Shown: piece after piece, positions 52,611-59,925 of the stretch
Position numbering within the stretch: position 1 is the stretch's first letter
How the letters are laid out: each line of letters begins with the position of its first letter
Source of the DNA: UBA6168 sp964442355
Lineage (GTDB): Bacteria; Bacteroidota; Bacteroidia; Chitinophagales; Saprospiraceae
NCBI GenBank assembly: GCA_964442355.1
Contig: CAYTZS010000001.1
Location: 62,001 to 126,000, forward strand
Reading direction: 5' to 3'
Length of the DNA stretch: 64,000 nucleotides
Notes under the pieces: model-generated
Seen by the model: only the letters and a program-made list of their open reading frames with translations
Told to the model about the DNA's origin: nothing
Database searches by the model: none
Made by a program: the position numbers and the translations under genes

Positions 52611-54173
52611 ATGGCATGCGCAGGATGTACAGTAGGTTCTAAAGAAGCAGGAGCGCCTTCGGGCTGCGGCAGCAAAGGCAGTTGTGCCAGCGGCAGCTGC
52701 AACCGCCTCAACACCTTCGACTGGCTCACCACGATGGAAATCGAGGACGTTGACCCGTTCCAAGTGGTAGAAGTCAGCTTCAAAAACGGCTCACGCAAGG
52801 CCTTTTACTTCAACCAGCCCTATACCCGTGCCAGCACGGGCGACATGGTGGTGGTGGACACCCAAGCCGGCTGCGACGTTGGCCGCATCTCGCTCTCCGG
52901 CGAGTTGGTGCGCCTCCAGATGCGCAAAAAGCGGGTGCCTGTGGATGGCTATTTCCCCAAGGTCATCCGAAAGGCCAACGAGCGAGACCTCGAAAAACTC
53001 GACGAGGTGCGCCAGTTGGAAAAAGAAACGATGATACGTGCCCGGGCCATCACCCGCACCCTCAACCTCAACATGAAAATTGGCGACGTGGAGTTTCAGG
53101 GCGATGGCAAAAAGGCCACGTTCTACTACACCGCCGATGGCCGGGTGGACTTCCGGGAACTCATCCGGCAGTTTGCACGGGACTTCAAGGTGAAAATCGA
53201 GATGCGGCAAATCGGTGCCCGGCAGGAAGCCTCACGGGTGGGCGGCATCGGCCCATGCGGTAGGGAGCTTTGCTGCTCCACTTGGCTCACCAGCTACAAG
53301 ACCGTAGGAACCGCCGCTGCCCGCTACCAGAACCTCGCCATCAACCAAGCGAAGCTCTCTGGCCAGTGCGGTCGCCTCAAGTGCTGTCTCAACTACGAGT
53401 TGGACACCTACATGGAGGCCCTCTCGAACTTCCCCGACGATGCTGACAAGCTCAAGACCAAGGAGGGCATGGCCGTTTTGGTCAAAACCGACATCTTCAA
53501 GGGCCTGATGTACTACGGCTACGAAAAGGACCGTGGCCGTGGCCGATTATTTGCCCTCGACATCGCACAAGTGCGATCGGTTAGGGACAAAATCAAGCAG
53601 GGCGAGCTCCCCGACGACCTCGCCAACCTTGCCGTGGTCACTGACTCCACCAACGTGGACGACGACGAACAAGCATACAACGCTGGCGACCTCACGAACG
53701 TGGTGGAACTACCCATGGACGAGCGCCGCAAGAAAAAGAAGAAGAAAAAAAAGCCCGGCGAGCGTGGTGACGATGAAAGGCCACGTGACGCTAGGCCAGA
53801 AAACAAATCCGCCGAAGGTGGTGGACAAGCTGGCGAGAAAAAAGAGGGCGGTGGCGGCAACAACCGTGACCGCAATCGAGGCAGGGGCCGTGACCGTGGC
53901 GACCGCCGCCCATCGGGCGATGGCTCGCAACAGGCCAAGTCACCACAAGAACCAAGGCCACCTCGTGAGCCAAGGCAGCCGCAGCAGCCCCAACAACCAC
54001 CTGCCAACCAAGACGGCACTGGCGACCAACCACCAAGCGGCGAGCGCCGTGAAGGCGGAGGTGGTGGCCGCAACCGTGGCCGTGGCGGCAAAAACCGCCG
54101 GGGTGGACGTGGCGGCGGACGTGGCGGGAATCCGCCGAGTGGCGGGGCACCGCCGAGTGGAGGTGGGGAATAA
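52611..54173 (+). CDS. PSP1-domain protein, RicT-like, with Gly/Arg/Pro-rich tail
   Basis: A 520-residue protein starting at MACAGCTVGSK (52611). The first 30 residues hold several Cys (GCGSKGSCASGSCN). The PSP1 C-terminal domain (about 110-260) has RVDFRELIRQFARDFKVKIEM, RQIGARQEASRVGGIGPCGRELCC and KLSGQCGRLKCCLNYEL, with the Cys that bind an iron-sulfur cluster in the RicT/YaaT group. The last 170 residues are a disordered Lys/Arg/Gly/Pro tail, probably nucleic-acid binding. RicT acts with RicA/RicF in RNA processing in Firmicutes; the role here is inferred. Confidence 0.88.
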   Translation: MACAGCTVGSKEAGAPSGCGSKGSCASGSCNRLNTFDWLTTMEIEDVDPFQVVEVSFKNGSRKAFYFNQPYTRASTGDMVVVDTQAGCDVGRISLSGELVRLQMRKKRVPVDGYFPKVIRKANERDLEKLDEVRQLEKETMIRARAITRTLNLNMKIGDVEFQGDGKKATFYYTADGRVDFRELIRQFARDFKVKIEMRQIGARQEASRVGGIGPCGRELCCSTWLTSYKTVGTAAARYQNLAINQAKLSGQCGRLKCCLNYELDTYMEALSNFPDDADKLKTKEGMAVLVKTDIFKGLMYYGYEKDRGRGRLFALDIAQVRSVRDKIKQGELPDDLANLAVVTDSTNVDDDEQAYNAGDLTNVVELPMDERRKKKKKKKKPGERGDDERPRDARPENKSAEGGGQAGEKKEGGGGNNRDRNRGRGRDRGDRRPSGDGSQQAKSPQEPRPPREPRQPQQPQQPPANQDGTGDQPPSGERREGGGGGRNRGRGGKNRRGGRGGGRGGNPPSGGAPPSGGGE

Positions 54174-54187
54174 ATGCTCCAAAACAG

Positions 54188-54227
54188 AAATGGGCCGTGA
54201 CTTTTCAAAGTCATGGCCCATTTTTTT
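54188..54227 (+). terminator. terminator of the PSP1 gene
   Basis: AAATGGGCC plus GTGACTTT pairs with AAAGTCAT plus GGCCCATTT (17 bp, one G-T) around a two-base loop. A run of T follows. It also serves the convergent gene at 54229. Confidence 0.9.
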
Positions 54228-54228
54228 C

Positions 54229-54849
54229 TCATTCAACTACTTCAAAAATCAACTCATTGCTTTCCAATTGAACTGCGGCGGTTTTGGTGCGGACGATTTC
54301 GAGGGCATCGGGGTCGTTGTAGCCTGCACCTTTCCAAACAATGTCGGGTTTGTTTTCGTAAAAAAACTTAACGCCGTATTTGCCAAGCCTGCCTCCCAAC
54401 AACGAAGGTTTGCTCACCCATGATTTTAACATTACTTCTTGTTTTGGAAGCAAGGTGATTATTTGTTCACGCTTTAACCCATCTATCATTCCACATCGGC
54501 TTAGTCCCGAAAGTCTTAGCGGAAAGGAAACCCAATGTTCTTTGGAGTCTTCATAATACTCAACTGGAACTGATTTTTGCTCGATTATCCTCGTTGACCA
54601 CTTTACCATTGGCGTCCTCCATCCTGATTCACTACCGTCCCCCGGCTGAACCAAGTTCACCAATTTATCTCCTTTGTTGATTAAAAAAACTTCCACATTC
54701 GGAGTTGTTCCCTTCCTTATGACTTTTTCTTTTGCCCTGATTTCTAACCGGACGTCCACCGTTGTTGTATCATTAGAATTAGTAGGGTTATCAACGCTAC
54801 GGTTTCCGAAGGAAAAAAAGCAGATAAAAAACAGGATTGCACATCTCAT
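54229..54849 (-). CDS. hypothetical exported protein
   Basis: A 206-residue product with a hydrophobic N-terminus (1-15, MRCAILFFICFFSFG) and a beta-rich mature part (TTVDVRLEIRAKEKVIRKG, VEVFLINKGDKLVNLVQPGDG, LRLSGLSRCGMIDGL). The first half resembles an Ig-like fold with an N-terminal strand repeat, but no family is recognised. Base composition is more AT-rich than neighbours, which hints at later acquisition. It converges on the PSP1 gene. Confidence 0.6.
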   Translation of the reverse strand: MRCAILFFICFFSFGNRSVDNPTNSNDTTTVDVRLEIRAKEKVIRKGTTPNVEVFLINKGDKLVNLVQPGDGSESGWRTPMVKWSTRIIEQKSVPVEYYEDSKEHWVSFPLRLSGLSRCGMIDGLKREQIITLLPKQEVMLKSWVSKPSLLGGRLGKYGVKFFYENKPDIVWKGAGYNDPDALEIVRTKTAAVQLESNELIFEVVE

Positions 54850-54938
54850 GTGTAAAATGAATTTTGGAAGGCCAACTACTTTGCAAACTTAACCCATCTA
54901 ATGATGTTTTTCAAGGCTTAAGTCAAGTGAAAGGCGTT

Positions 54939-54946
54939 TACCTTTG
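54939..54946 (+). promoter_or_regulatory. -7 box of lpdA
   Basis: TACCTTTG, with TTA at 54918-54920 as a weak -33 (18-base spacer). It lies 49 bases upstream of the ATG. Confidence 0.6.
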
Positions 54947-54957
54947 CACTCGCCCCG

Positions 54958-54990
54958 CAACAATCAAACAATTCAACAATCAAACAACCC
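54958..54990. repeat. single-arm word array (CAATCAAACAA) before lpdA
   Basis: AACAATCAAACAATTCAACAATCAAACAA consists of CAAT/CAAAC words. It ends 6 bases from the lpdA ATG and contains no G. No complementary arm is seen. Confidence 0.65.
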
Positions 54991-54995
54991 ATTAG

Positions 54996-56399
54996 ATGAA
55001 ATACGACGTTACCGTCATCGGCTCCGGCCCCGGTGGCTATGTGGCCGCCATACGTTGTGCCCAATTGGGCCTAAAGACCGCCATCATTGAGCGATACAGC
55101 ACGCTCGGCGGCACCTGCCTCAATGTAGGCTGCATCCCCTCCAAGGCGCTGCTCGACAGCTCCGAGCATTTCCACAATGCCAAGCACAAGTTCGACCTGC
55201 ACGGCATCGGCGTCACGGGCCTCAAGGTCAACATGCCGCAGATGATCAAGCGCAAAAACGAGGTGGTGGAAACCAACACGAAGGGCATTGACTTCTTGAT
55301 GAAGAAAAACAAGATTGATGTCTTCAAGGGGCATGGCTCGTTTGTGAGTGCCAACAAAATCAGCGTCGCCAAGGCAGACGGCACCACCGAGGAAATCGAA
55401 ACCGACAAGACCATCATCGCCACTGGCTCCAAGCCCATCGTGCCGGAGGCATTCAACTACGACAAAAAACGCATCATCACCAGCACCGAAGCCTTGAACA
55501 TCGACCACGTGCCGAAACGCATGGTCATCATTGGCGGCGGCGTCATCGGGCTGGAACTGGGGTCGGTGTATGCCCGCCTCGGCACCGAAATCGAGGTGGT
55601 GGAGTTCCTCGACCGCATCATCCCGACGATGGACGGCGATTGCAGCAAGGAGCTCCAAAGGGCGCTGAAAGACCTCGGCTTCAAGTTCCACCTGAAGCAC
55701 AAGGTGAACACCGTGAAGGCTTCCAAAAAAGGCGTGAGCGTGGAGGTGCAGAAGCGTGACAGCGAAGAAACATTCACCCTCGAAGCCGACTACTGCCTCG
55801 TGGCCATTGGCCGCAGGCCGTACACCGACAACCTCGGCCTCGAAAACGCTGGGGTGCAGAAGGACGACCGTGGACGCATCGCTGTTGACCACCACCTGCA
55901 AACCAACGTGCCGGGCATCTACGCCATCGGCGATGTGGTGCAGGGTGCCATGCTCGCCCACAAGGCCGAAGAGGAGGGCGTCTTCGTGGCGGAGGCCATT
56001 GCTGGCCAAAAGCCGCACATAGACTACAACCTCATCCCCGGCGTGGTGTACACTTGGCCGGAGGTGGCTGCTGTCGGCCAAACGGAGGAGCAACTGAAAG
56101 CAGCGGGCATTCCCTACAAAGTAGGCAAGTTCCCGATGAAGGCCCTGGGCCGCTCCCGTGCCAGCACCGATACCGAGGGCATGGTGAAAATGCTCGCCCA
56201 CAAGGACACCGACGAAATACTTGGCATGCACATCGTCGGCGCACGTGCCGCCGACCTGATTGCAGAATGTGTGGCGCTGATGGAGTTCCGGGCCAGCGCC
56301 GAGGATTGCGCCCGCATGAGCCACGCCCACCCGACCTATGCCGAAGCCATCAAGGAAGCGGCACTGGCGGCTACGGCGAACCGGGCGATTCATATATAG
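54996..56399 (+). CDS. lpdA: dihydrolipoyl dehydrogenase (E3)
   Basis: A 467-residue flavoenzyme. GSGPGGYVAAIRCAQLG (9-25) is the FAD-binding Rossmann motif; the redox disulfide is Cys41/Cys46 (GGTCLNVGCIPSK). The NAD-binding GGGVIGLELGSVYARLG (about 182-198), the FAD contact YAIGDVVQGAMLAHKA (about 308-323) and the C-terminal catalytic His of HAHPTYAEAIKEAA (about 443) are all present. It reoxidises lipoyl groups of pyruvate, 2-oxoglutarate and branched-chain dehydrogenase complexes, presumably including the fused E1 at 25587-27659. Confidence 0.97.
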   Translation: MKYDVTVIGSGPGGYVAAIRCAQLGLKTAIIERYSTLGGTCLNVGCIPSKALLDSSEHFHNAKHKFDLHGIGVTGLKVNMPQMIKRKNEVVETNTKGIDFLMKKNKIDVFKGHGSFVSANKISVAKADGTTEEIETDKTIIATGSKPIVPEAFNYDKKRIITSTEALNIDHVPKRMVIIGGGVIGLELGSVYARLGTEIEVVEFLDRIIPTMDGDCSKELQRALKDLGFKFHLKHKVNTVKASKKGVSVEVQKRDSEETFTLEADYCLVAIGRRPYTDNLGLENAGVQKDDRGRIAVDHHLQTNVPGIYAIGDVVQGAMLAHKAEEEGVFVAEAIAGQKPHIDYNLIPGVVYTWPEVAAVGQTEEQLKAAGIPYKVGKFPMKALGRSRASTDTEGMVKMLAHKDTDEILGMHIVGARAADLIAECVALMEFRASAEDCARMSHAHPTYAEAIKEAALAATANRAIHI

Positions 56400-56409
56400 C
56401 AGCAAAAAG

Positions 56410-56445
56410 AAAAGGCCGCACCATTCGAATAGGTGTGGCCTTTTT
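56410..56445 (+). terminator. terminator of lpdA
   Basis: AAAAGGCC, then GCACC, pairs with GGTGT and GGCCTTTT (13 bp with one wobble). The loop contains the palindrome ATTCGAAT and a T run follows. Confidence 0.9.
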
Positions 56446-56458
56446 CAGCTCAAACAAC

Positions 56459-56466
56459 TATATTTG
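56459..56466 (+). promoter_or_regulatory. -7 box of the UPF0175/PIN pair
   Basis: TATATTTG matches TAnnTTTG and lies 16 bases upstream of the ATG at 56483. A -33 TTG is not evident. Confidence 0.45.
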
Positions 56467-56482
56467 TAGGAAAATCACTGCT

Positions 56483-56722
56483 ATGCTAATCGAGATACCA
56501 GATGCCGTCATACGTCATGCCAAGGTGACTGAAGATGCAATTCGGCTTCAAATCGCCATCACACTTTTTCAGGAAGAAATCTTTACACTTGGACAGGCAA
56601 GCGAGTTTCTTGGTGTGCCGCAGCTGATTTTTCAAAAAGAACTCGCCAAACGTAAAATCTCCATCCACTATGACGTGGAAGACTTTCGAGAAGATATGAA
56701 AACACTGCGTTCCCTCGCATGA
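56483..56722 (+). CDS. UPF0175 family antitoxin
   Basis: A 79-residue helical protein (MLIEIPDAVIRHAKVTED). The EIFTLGQASEFLGVPQLIFQKELAKRKISIHYD segment is the UPF0175 signature with an HTH-like fold. The ATG at 56483 is chosen; the same frame is open far upstream through lpdA's other strand reading, which is not meaningful. The stop overlaps the PIN start by the ATGA quadruplet. It should neutralise the toxin encoded next and repress the pair. Confidence 0.85.
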   Translation: MLIEIPDAVIRHAKVTEDAIRLQIAITLFQEEIFTLGQASEFLGVPQLIFQKELAKRKISIHYDVEDFREDMKTLRSLA

Positions 56723-57210
56723 TTGTTATTAGCGATACCTCCCCTATCTCCAACCTGTTTGTCATTGGCAAACTCGAATTGCTGCGTGATGTTTATCAAC
56801 AAGTCATTGTTCCACAGGCAGTTTTTGACGAACTCATGAAGTTAAATGACTTTGGGTACGATGTACAAGAAATTGTCAAAACCACTTGGATTACCGTACA
56901 AAAACCCACTAACACGCAGCAAGTAATTTTACTACAAATGACTTTGGATGCTGGCGAAAGCCAAGCTATCGCTTTATCCCAAGAAATCAATGCGGATTTG
57001 TTGTTGATTGATGAAAGGGCTGGTGCAAAAAAGGCCAAAGAACTTGGCATAAAAACCATCGGCCTGTTGGGTGTGCTAGTCAAAGCCAAAGAAATGAATT
57101 TGGTTGAGTTCTTGAAGCCCATTCTGGAAGAACTTGAGACCAAAGCTGGCTTTTGGTTGAACACAAAGTTGAAGAAAGAAATACTAGAATTTGTTGGAGA
57201 AAATAGTTGA
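56719..57210 (+). CDS. PIN-domain toxin (DUF3368 type)
   Basis: A 163-residue predicted ribonuclease. Acidic metal-binding residues are Asp6 (VISDTSPISNL), Glu39 (VFDELMKL), Asp/Glu in TLDAGESQAIAL (about 76-87) and Asp in LLLIDERAGAKKAKELG (about 97-113). These match the DUF3368 PIN family, usually paired with UPF0175. The target is probably RNA. The coding sequence is more AT-rich than the housekeeping genes upstream. Confidence 0.88.
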   Translation: MIVISDTSPISNLFVIGKLELLRDVYQQVIVPQAVFDELMKLNDFGYDVQEIVKTTWITVQKPTNTQQVILLQMTLDAGESQAIALSQEINADLLLIDERAGAKKAKELGIKTIGLLGVLVKAKEMNLVEFLKPILEELETKAGFWLNTKLKKEILEFVGENS

Positions 57211-57450
57211 AAGCCTGTCTCCTTTTTCCATTCCCTATACTACCTCGCTCCCGCATCATGGGAATGGTGCATGTTGCATGGCTCAATATTTTAGGGGTCG
57301 CTTTACACACATACCAAGGGAGAACTGCAAAAACAGTAGCTTCATGCTTTGCTGGCGGCAGTGAGGGCTGCCGGATGGAAGAAGACAAATAGGGAGGTTT
57401 GCGATGTCTAAGTGTCGATTGTGAACTTGCCACAACTAAATATCATTAAA

Positions 57451-58341
57451 ATGAGTCAAGCTAAGTTGCCTAAATTTTATGAGACATTCAAACCTATCCT
57501 TGAAATATTAAGTGATGGCAAAACTATACACAGCCGAGAACTACTTAGAAGAGTAATAGAAAAATATTATTCCAAATTACCCAAAGAGTTGCTAGAAGAA
57601 AAGACAAAAAGCGGCGATATTTTGATAGAAAATAGAATATACTGGGGCAAATCCTATCTAAAGAAAGGAGGTTTAGTCTCCTTTCCAGAAAGAGGGATGG
57701 TTCAAATAACTGAGAAGGGGAAGAATTCCAATTTTGAAAAGCTCCAACTTAAAGACATGGAGAATGAGTCCGGCATCATGGATTTCTATACCGAAGAAAA
57801 GAAAAAAGGCACTTTACCTGATTTCCAAATAAGTAACTCAACCCCACAAGACTTAATTGATAAAGGGTTTTCACAGATAGAGTCTCAAGTAAAAAATGAT
57901 ATACTAGAGCGTTTAAAATCAATTGACCCTTATTATTTTGAAAAAGTTATTCTAATTTTATTGAAAAGAATGGGATATGGAGATTTTATTGAAACTTCTA
58001 AATCTGGAGATGGCGGTATTGACGGCATTATCAACGAAGACAAGCTAGGATTGGATAAAATATACATTCAAGCAAAGCGATATACTGACAACAAAGTAAG
58101 GGAAATGGACATAAGAAATTTCATTGGGGCTATGAGTGGGGATACGACAAAAGGTGTTTTTGTTACTACCTCAGACTTTGATAAAGGAGCCGTACAAAAG
58201 GCTCGTGATGCTCATCATACGATAATATTAATCAATGGAGAGAAATTGGTTGACCTGATGCACCAATACAATGTTGGCGTGCAGATTAAGGAAACATATG
58301 AAGTCAAGCAGCTCGATGAAGACTTTTTTGAAGGAGATTAA
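57451..58341 (+). CDS. Mrr-type restriction endonuclease
   Basis: A 296-residue enzyme starting at MSQAKLPKFYE (57451). The N-terminal winged-helix Mrr_N domain (1-110) contains FKPILEILSDGKTIHSREL and GDILIENRIYWGKSYLKKGGLV. The catalytic PD-(D/E)XK fold (about 165-290) has FEKVILILLKRMGYGDFIET, Asp in GDGGIDGII and the QAKR (QxK) motif, then FVTTSDFDKGAVQKA. It cuts methylated DNA in known relatives. The gene is much more AT-rich than its neighbours, which suggests transfer. The 240 bases before it hold no recognisable gene. Confidence 0.92.
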   Translation: MSQAKLPKFYETFKPILEILSDGKTIHSRELLRRVIEKYYSKLPKELLEEKTKSGDILIENRIYWGKSYLKKGGLVSFPERGMVQITEKGKNSNFEKLQLKDMENESGIMDFYTEEKKKGTLPDFQISNSTPQDLIDKGFSQIESQVKNDILERLKSIDPYYFEKVILILLKRMGYGDFIETSKSGDGGIDGIINEDKLGLDKIYIQAKRYTDNKVREMDIRNFIGAMSGDTTKGVFVTTSDFDKGAVQKARDAHHTIILINGEKLVDLMHQYNVGVQIKETYEVKQLDEDFFEGD

Positions 58342-58437
58342 TCTATCATTTCATCTTCCAGTTTGAGCAAATTCAGCATAGCATTACTTGCGCCTAAATA
58401 GCTTTTTACTAGCTTTATCCCACAAAAACAACCTACT

Positions 58438-59109
58438 ATGTCATCCAGAGCACAACTCTACCACTACGCCACAGGCCAACAGCACCACGGCAAGAGTGTT
58501 GCCGAGGTTTTCCAGCAAATCCACGATGGCAGCGAATGGAACGTCGTCACCAACGAGTCCGTTTCCGGCGAAGGCTCCACGATGGAGCAGACCGCCACGC
58601 TCCGGGCCGAGCTGCCCGGCCTGCTGCACAAGCTGGGTGTGCGCTCACTGCTCGACCTGCCCTGCGGCGACTTCAACTGGATGCAGCACGTGGACCTTAC
58701 GGGCATCCACTACACGGGCGGCGACATCGTACACGACATCGTAGAGCGCAACCAAGCCCAATTCGGCAATACGCGTCGGCGTTTCCAACAACTCAACCTG
58801 CTCACAGACCCGCTCCCCACTTGCGACCTGCTTTTCTGTCGGGACTGCCTCGTTCACCTCAGCTTTGCAGACGTGCAGGCGGCCCTCGCCAACATCCGGC
58901 ACAGCGGCATCACCTACCTCGCCACCACCCATTTCCACGACGAACCAGAAAACACCGACATCCCCACCGGCGGCTGGCGGCCCCTCAACTTCTTCAAAGC
59001 ACCGTTCAACTTCCCGGCTCCCGTAGCGGAAATCAACGAGCACTGCACGGAGATGGGCGACGTCTTTGCGGATAAATGCTTGGTGGTGTGGAGGGTGGCC
59101 GAGATTTAA
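58438..59109 (+). CDS. class I SAM-dependent methyltransferase
   Basis: A 223-residue enzyme. SLLDLPCGDFNWM (about 70-82) is motif I, which binds S-adenosylmethionine, and GGDIVHDIVERNQ (about 93-106) motif II. CDLLFCRDCLVHLSFADVQ (about 129-147) holds the post-I acidic residue. Substrate unknown; small-molecule methyltransferases of this kind are common. It stands between the Mrr gene and the MNT/HEPN pair; its GC-rich codon use matches the chromosome rather than the Mrr gene. Confidence 0.85.
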   Translation: MSSRAQLYHYATGQQHHGKSVAEVFQQIHDGSEWNVVTNESVSGEGSTMEQTATLRAELPGLLHKLGVRSLLDLPCGDFNWMQHVDLTGIHYTGGDIVHDIVERNQAQFGNTRRRFQQLNLLTDPLPTCDLLFCRDCLVHLSFADVQAALANIRHSGITYLATTHFHDEPENTDIPTGGWRPLNFFKAPFNFPAPVAEINEHCTEMGDVFADKCLVVWRVAEI

Positions 59110-59168
59110 GTTGGGTGGGATTTGATTGACGAATGTTGATTACATTAAGATATACCCTTCTATGCCCG

Positions 59169-59200
59169 TTGCAACTCACCTCCCATAATTCGTACATTTG
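59169..59200 (+). promoter_or_regulatory. promoter of the MNT/HEPN pair
   Basis: TTG (59169-59171), a 21-base spacer, TACATTTG (59193-59200). It is one of the best matches to the Bacteroidota consensus in the window, 22 bases upstream of the ATG. Confidence 0.7.
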
Positions 59201-59222
59201 CACCTGTCCATCCAATAGCAGT

Positions 59223-59516
59223 ATGAATCTAAGCAGCCAACAAATCAAACTGATTGCAGAGTTCTTTTCAAAACAACCCGTCTTGAAGGCATATTTGTTT
59301 GGGTCGTATGGTAGGGGCGAGGCATCGGACGTTAGCGATATTGACTTGTTGGTGGAGTTGGACTATAGCCAGCCCATCGGTCTAGAGTTCATCCAAATGC
59401 AGTTGGACCTTCAGGAGCTGCTTGCCAAAAAGGTAGACTTGGTATCGGCACGTGGACTTTCCAAGCACGTGCAGCCCTTTATCGAAAAAGACAAAAAACT
59501 CATCTATGCCCGATAG
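59223..59516 (+). CDS. MNT-domain nucleotidyltransferase antitoxin (MntA-like)
   Basis: A 97-residue minimal nucleotidyltransferase. The catalytic GSYGRGEASDVSDIDLLVEL (about 23-42) holds the GSxGRG and DxD motifs, and VDLVSARGL (about 73-81) is the third acidic region. In studied HEPN/MNT pairs the enzyme AMPylates the toxin Tyr and so blocks it. The ATG at 59223 overlaps no earlier gene and suits the promoter. Its end overlaps the HEPN gene by 11 bases. Confidence 0.92.
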   Translation: MNLSSQQIKLIAEFFSKQPVLKAYLFGSYGRGEASDVSDIDLLVELDYSQPIGLEFIQMQLDLQELLAKKVDLVSARGLSKHVQPFIEKDKKLIYAR

Positions 59517-59853
59517 GTTCGGCGACAAGGTTCGGCTGCTGCACATCTTGGATGCAATAGAAGCCATCGAAAGCTACACGGCAGGGGTAGATTTAGATGG
59601 CTTCGTGGCCAACTCCATGATGTTCGATGCTACTTTGAGGCAGCTTGAAATTATCGGCGAGGCCAGCAACAGACTTTCAGAAGAATTGCTCCAGAACAAT
59701 GGCGATGTTCCTTGGGCAAGGATTATCGGGCTTCGGAACTTGGTCGCCCATGAGTATTTTGGTATTGACGATTTCACCATCTGGAACGTTGTGAAATTAA
59801 ACCTCCCACCACTGAAGTCAAAAGTACAGGCGATGTTGAAGGGGCTTGCGTAA
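59506..59853 (+). CDS. HEPN-domain toxin (HepT-like)
   Basis: A 115-residue helical ribonuclease. RNLVAHEYF (about 85-93) is the conserved R-x4-H-x-Y motif: Arg and His form the RNase active site, and Tyr is the AMPylation target in HepT. Length is normal for the family. Translation from ATG at 59506 overlaps the end of the MNT gene, which agrees with coupled expression. It probably forms a hetero-oligomer with the MNT protein. Confidence 0.92.
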   Translation: MPDRFGDKVRLLHILDAIEAIESYTAGVDLDGFVANSMMFDATLRQLEIIGEASNRLSEELLQNNGDVPWARIIGLRNLVAHEYFGIDDFTIWNVVKLNLPPLKSKVQAMLKGLA

Positions 59854-59925
59854 ATCAGAAGTAGAAGCCCGAATTCAAAAATCTTCCGTTGCAACCTACG
59901 CACTGCAAGCCAGCCACAAACTCCC

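Noticed and set aside
55071..56405. Long minus-strand open frame of 444 codons opposite lpdA
   Set aside because: It mirrors the codon pattern of lpdA and has no domain; lpdA on the plus strand has all catalytic residues.
57207..57392. Small gene of 61 codons between PIN and Mrr genes
   Set aside because: It starts inside the PIN gene end, has no recognisable features and no promoter.
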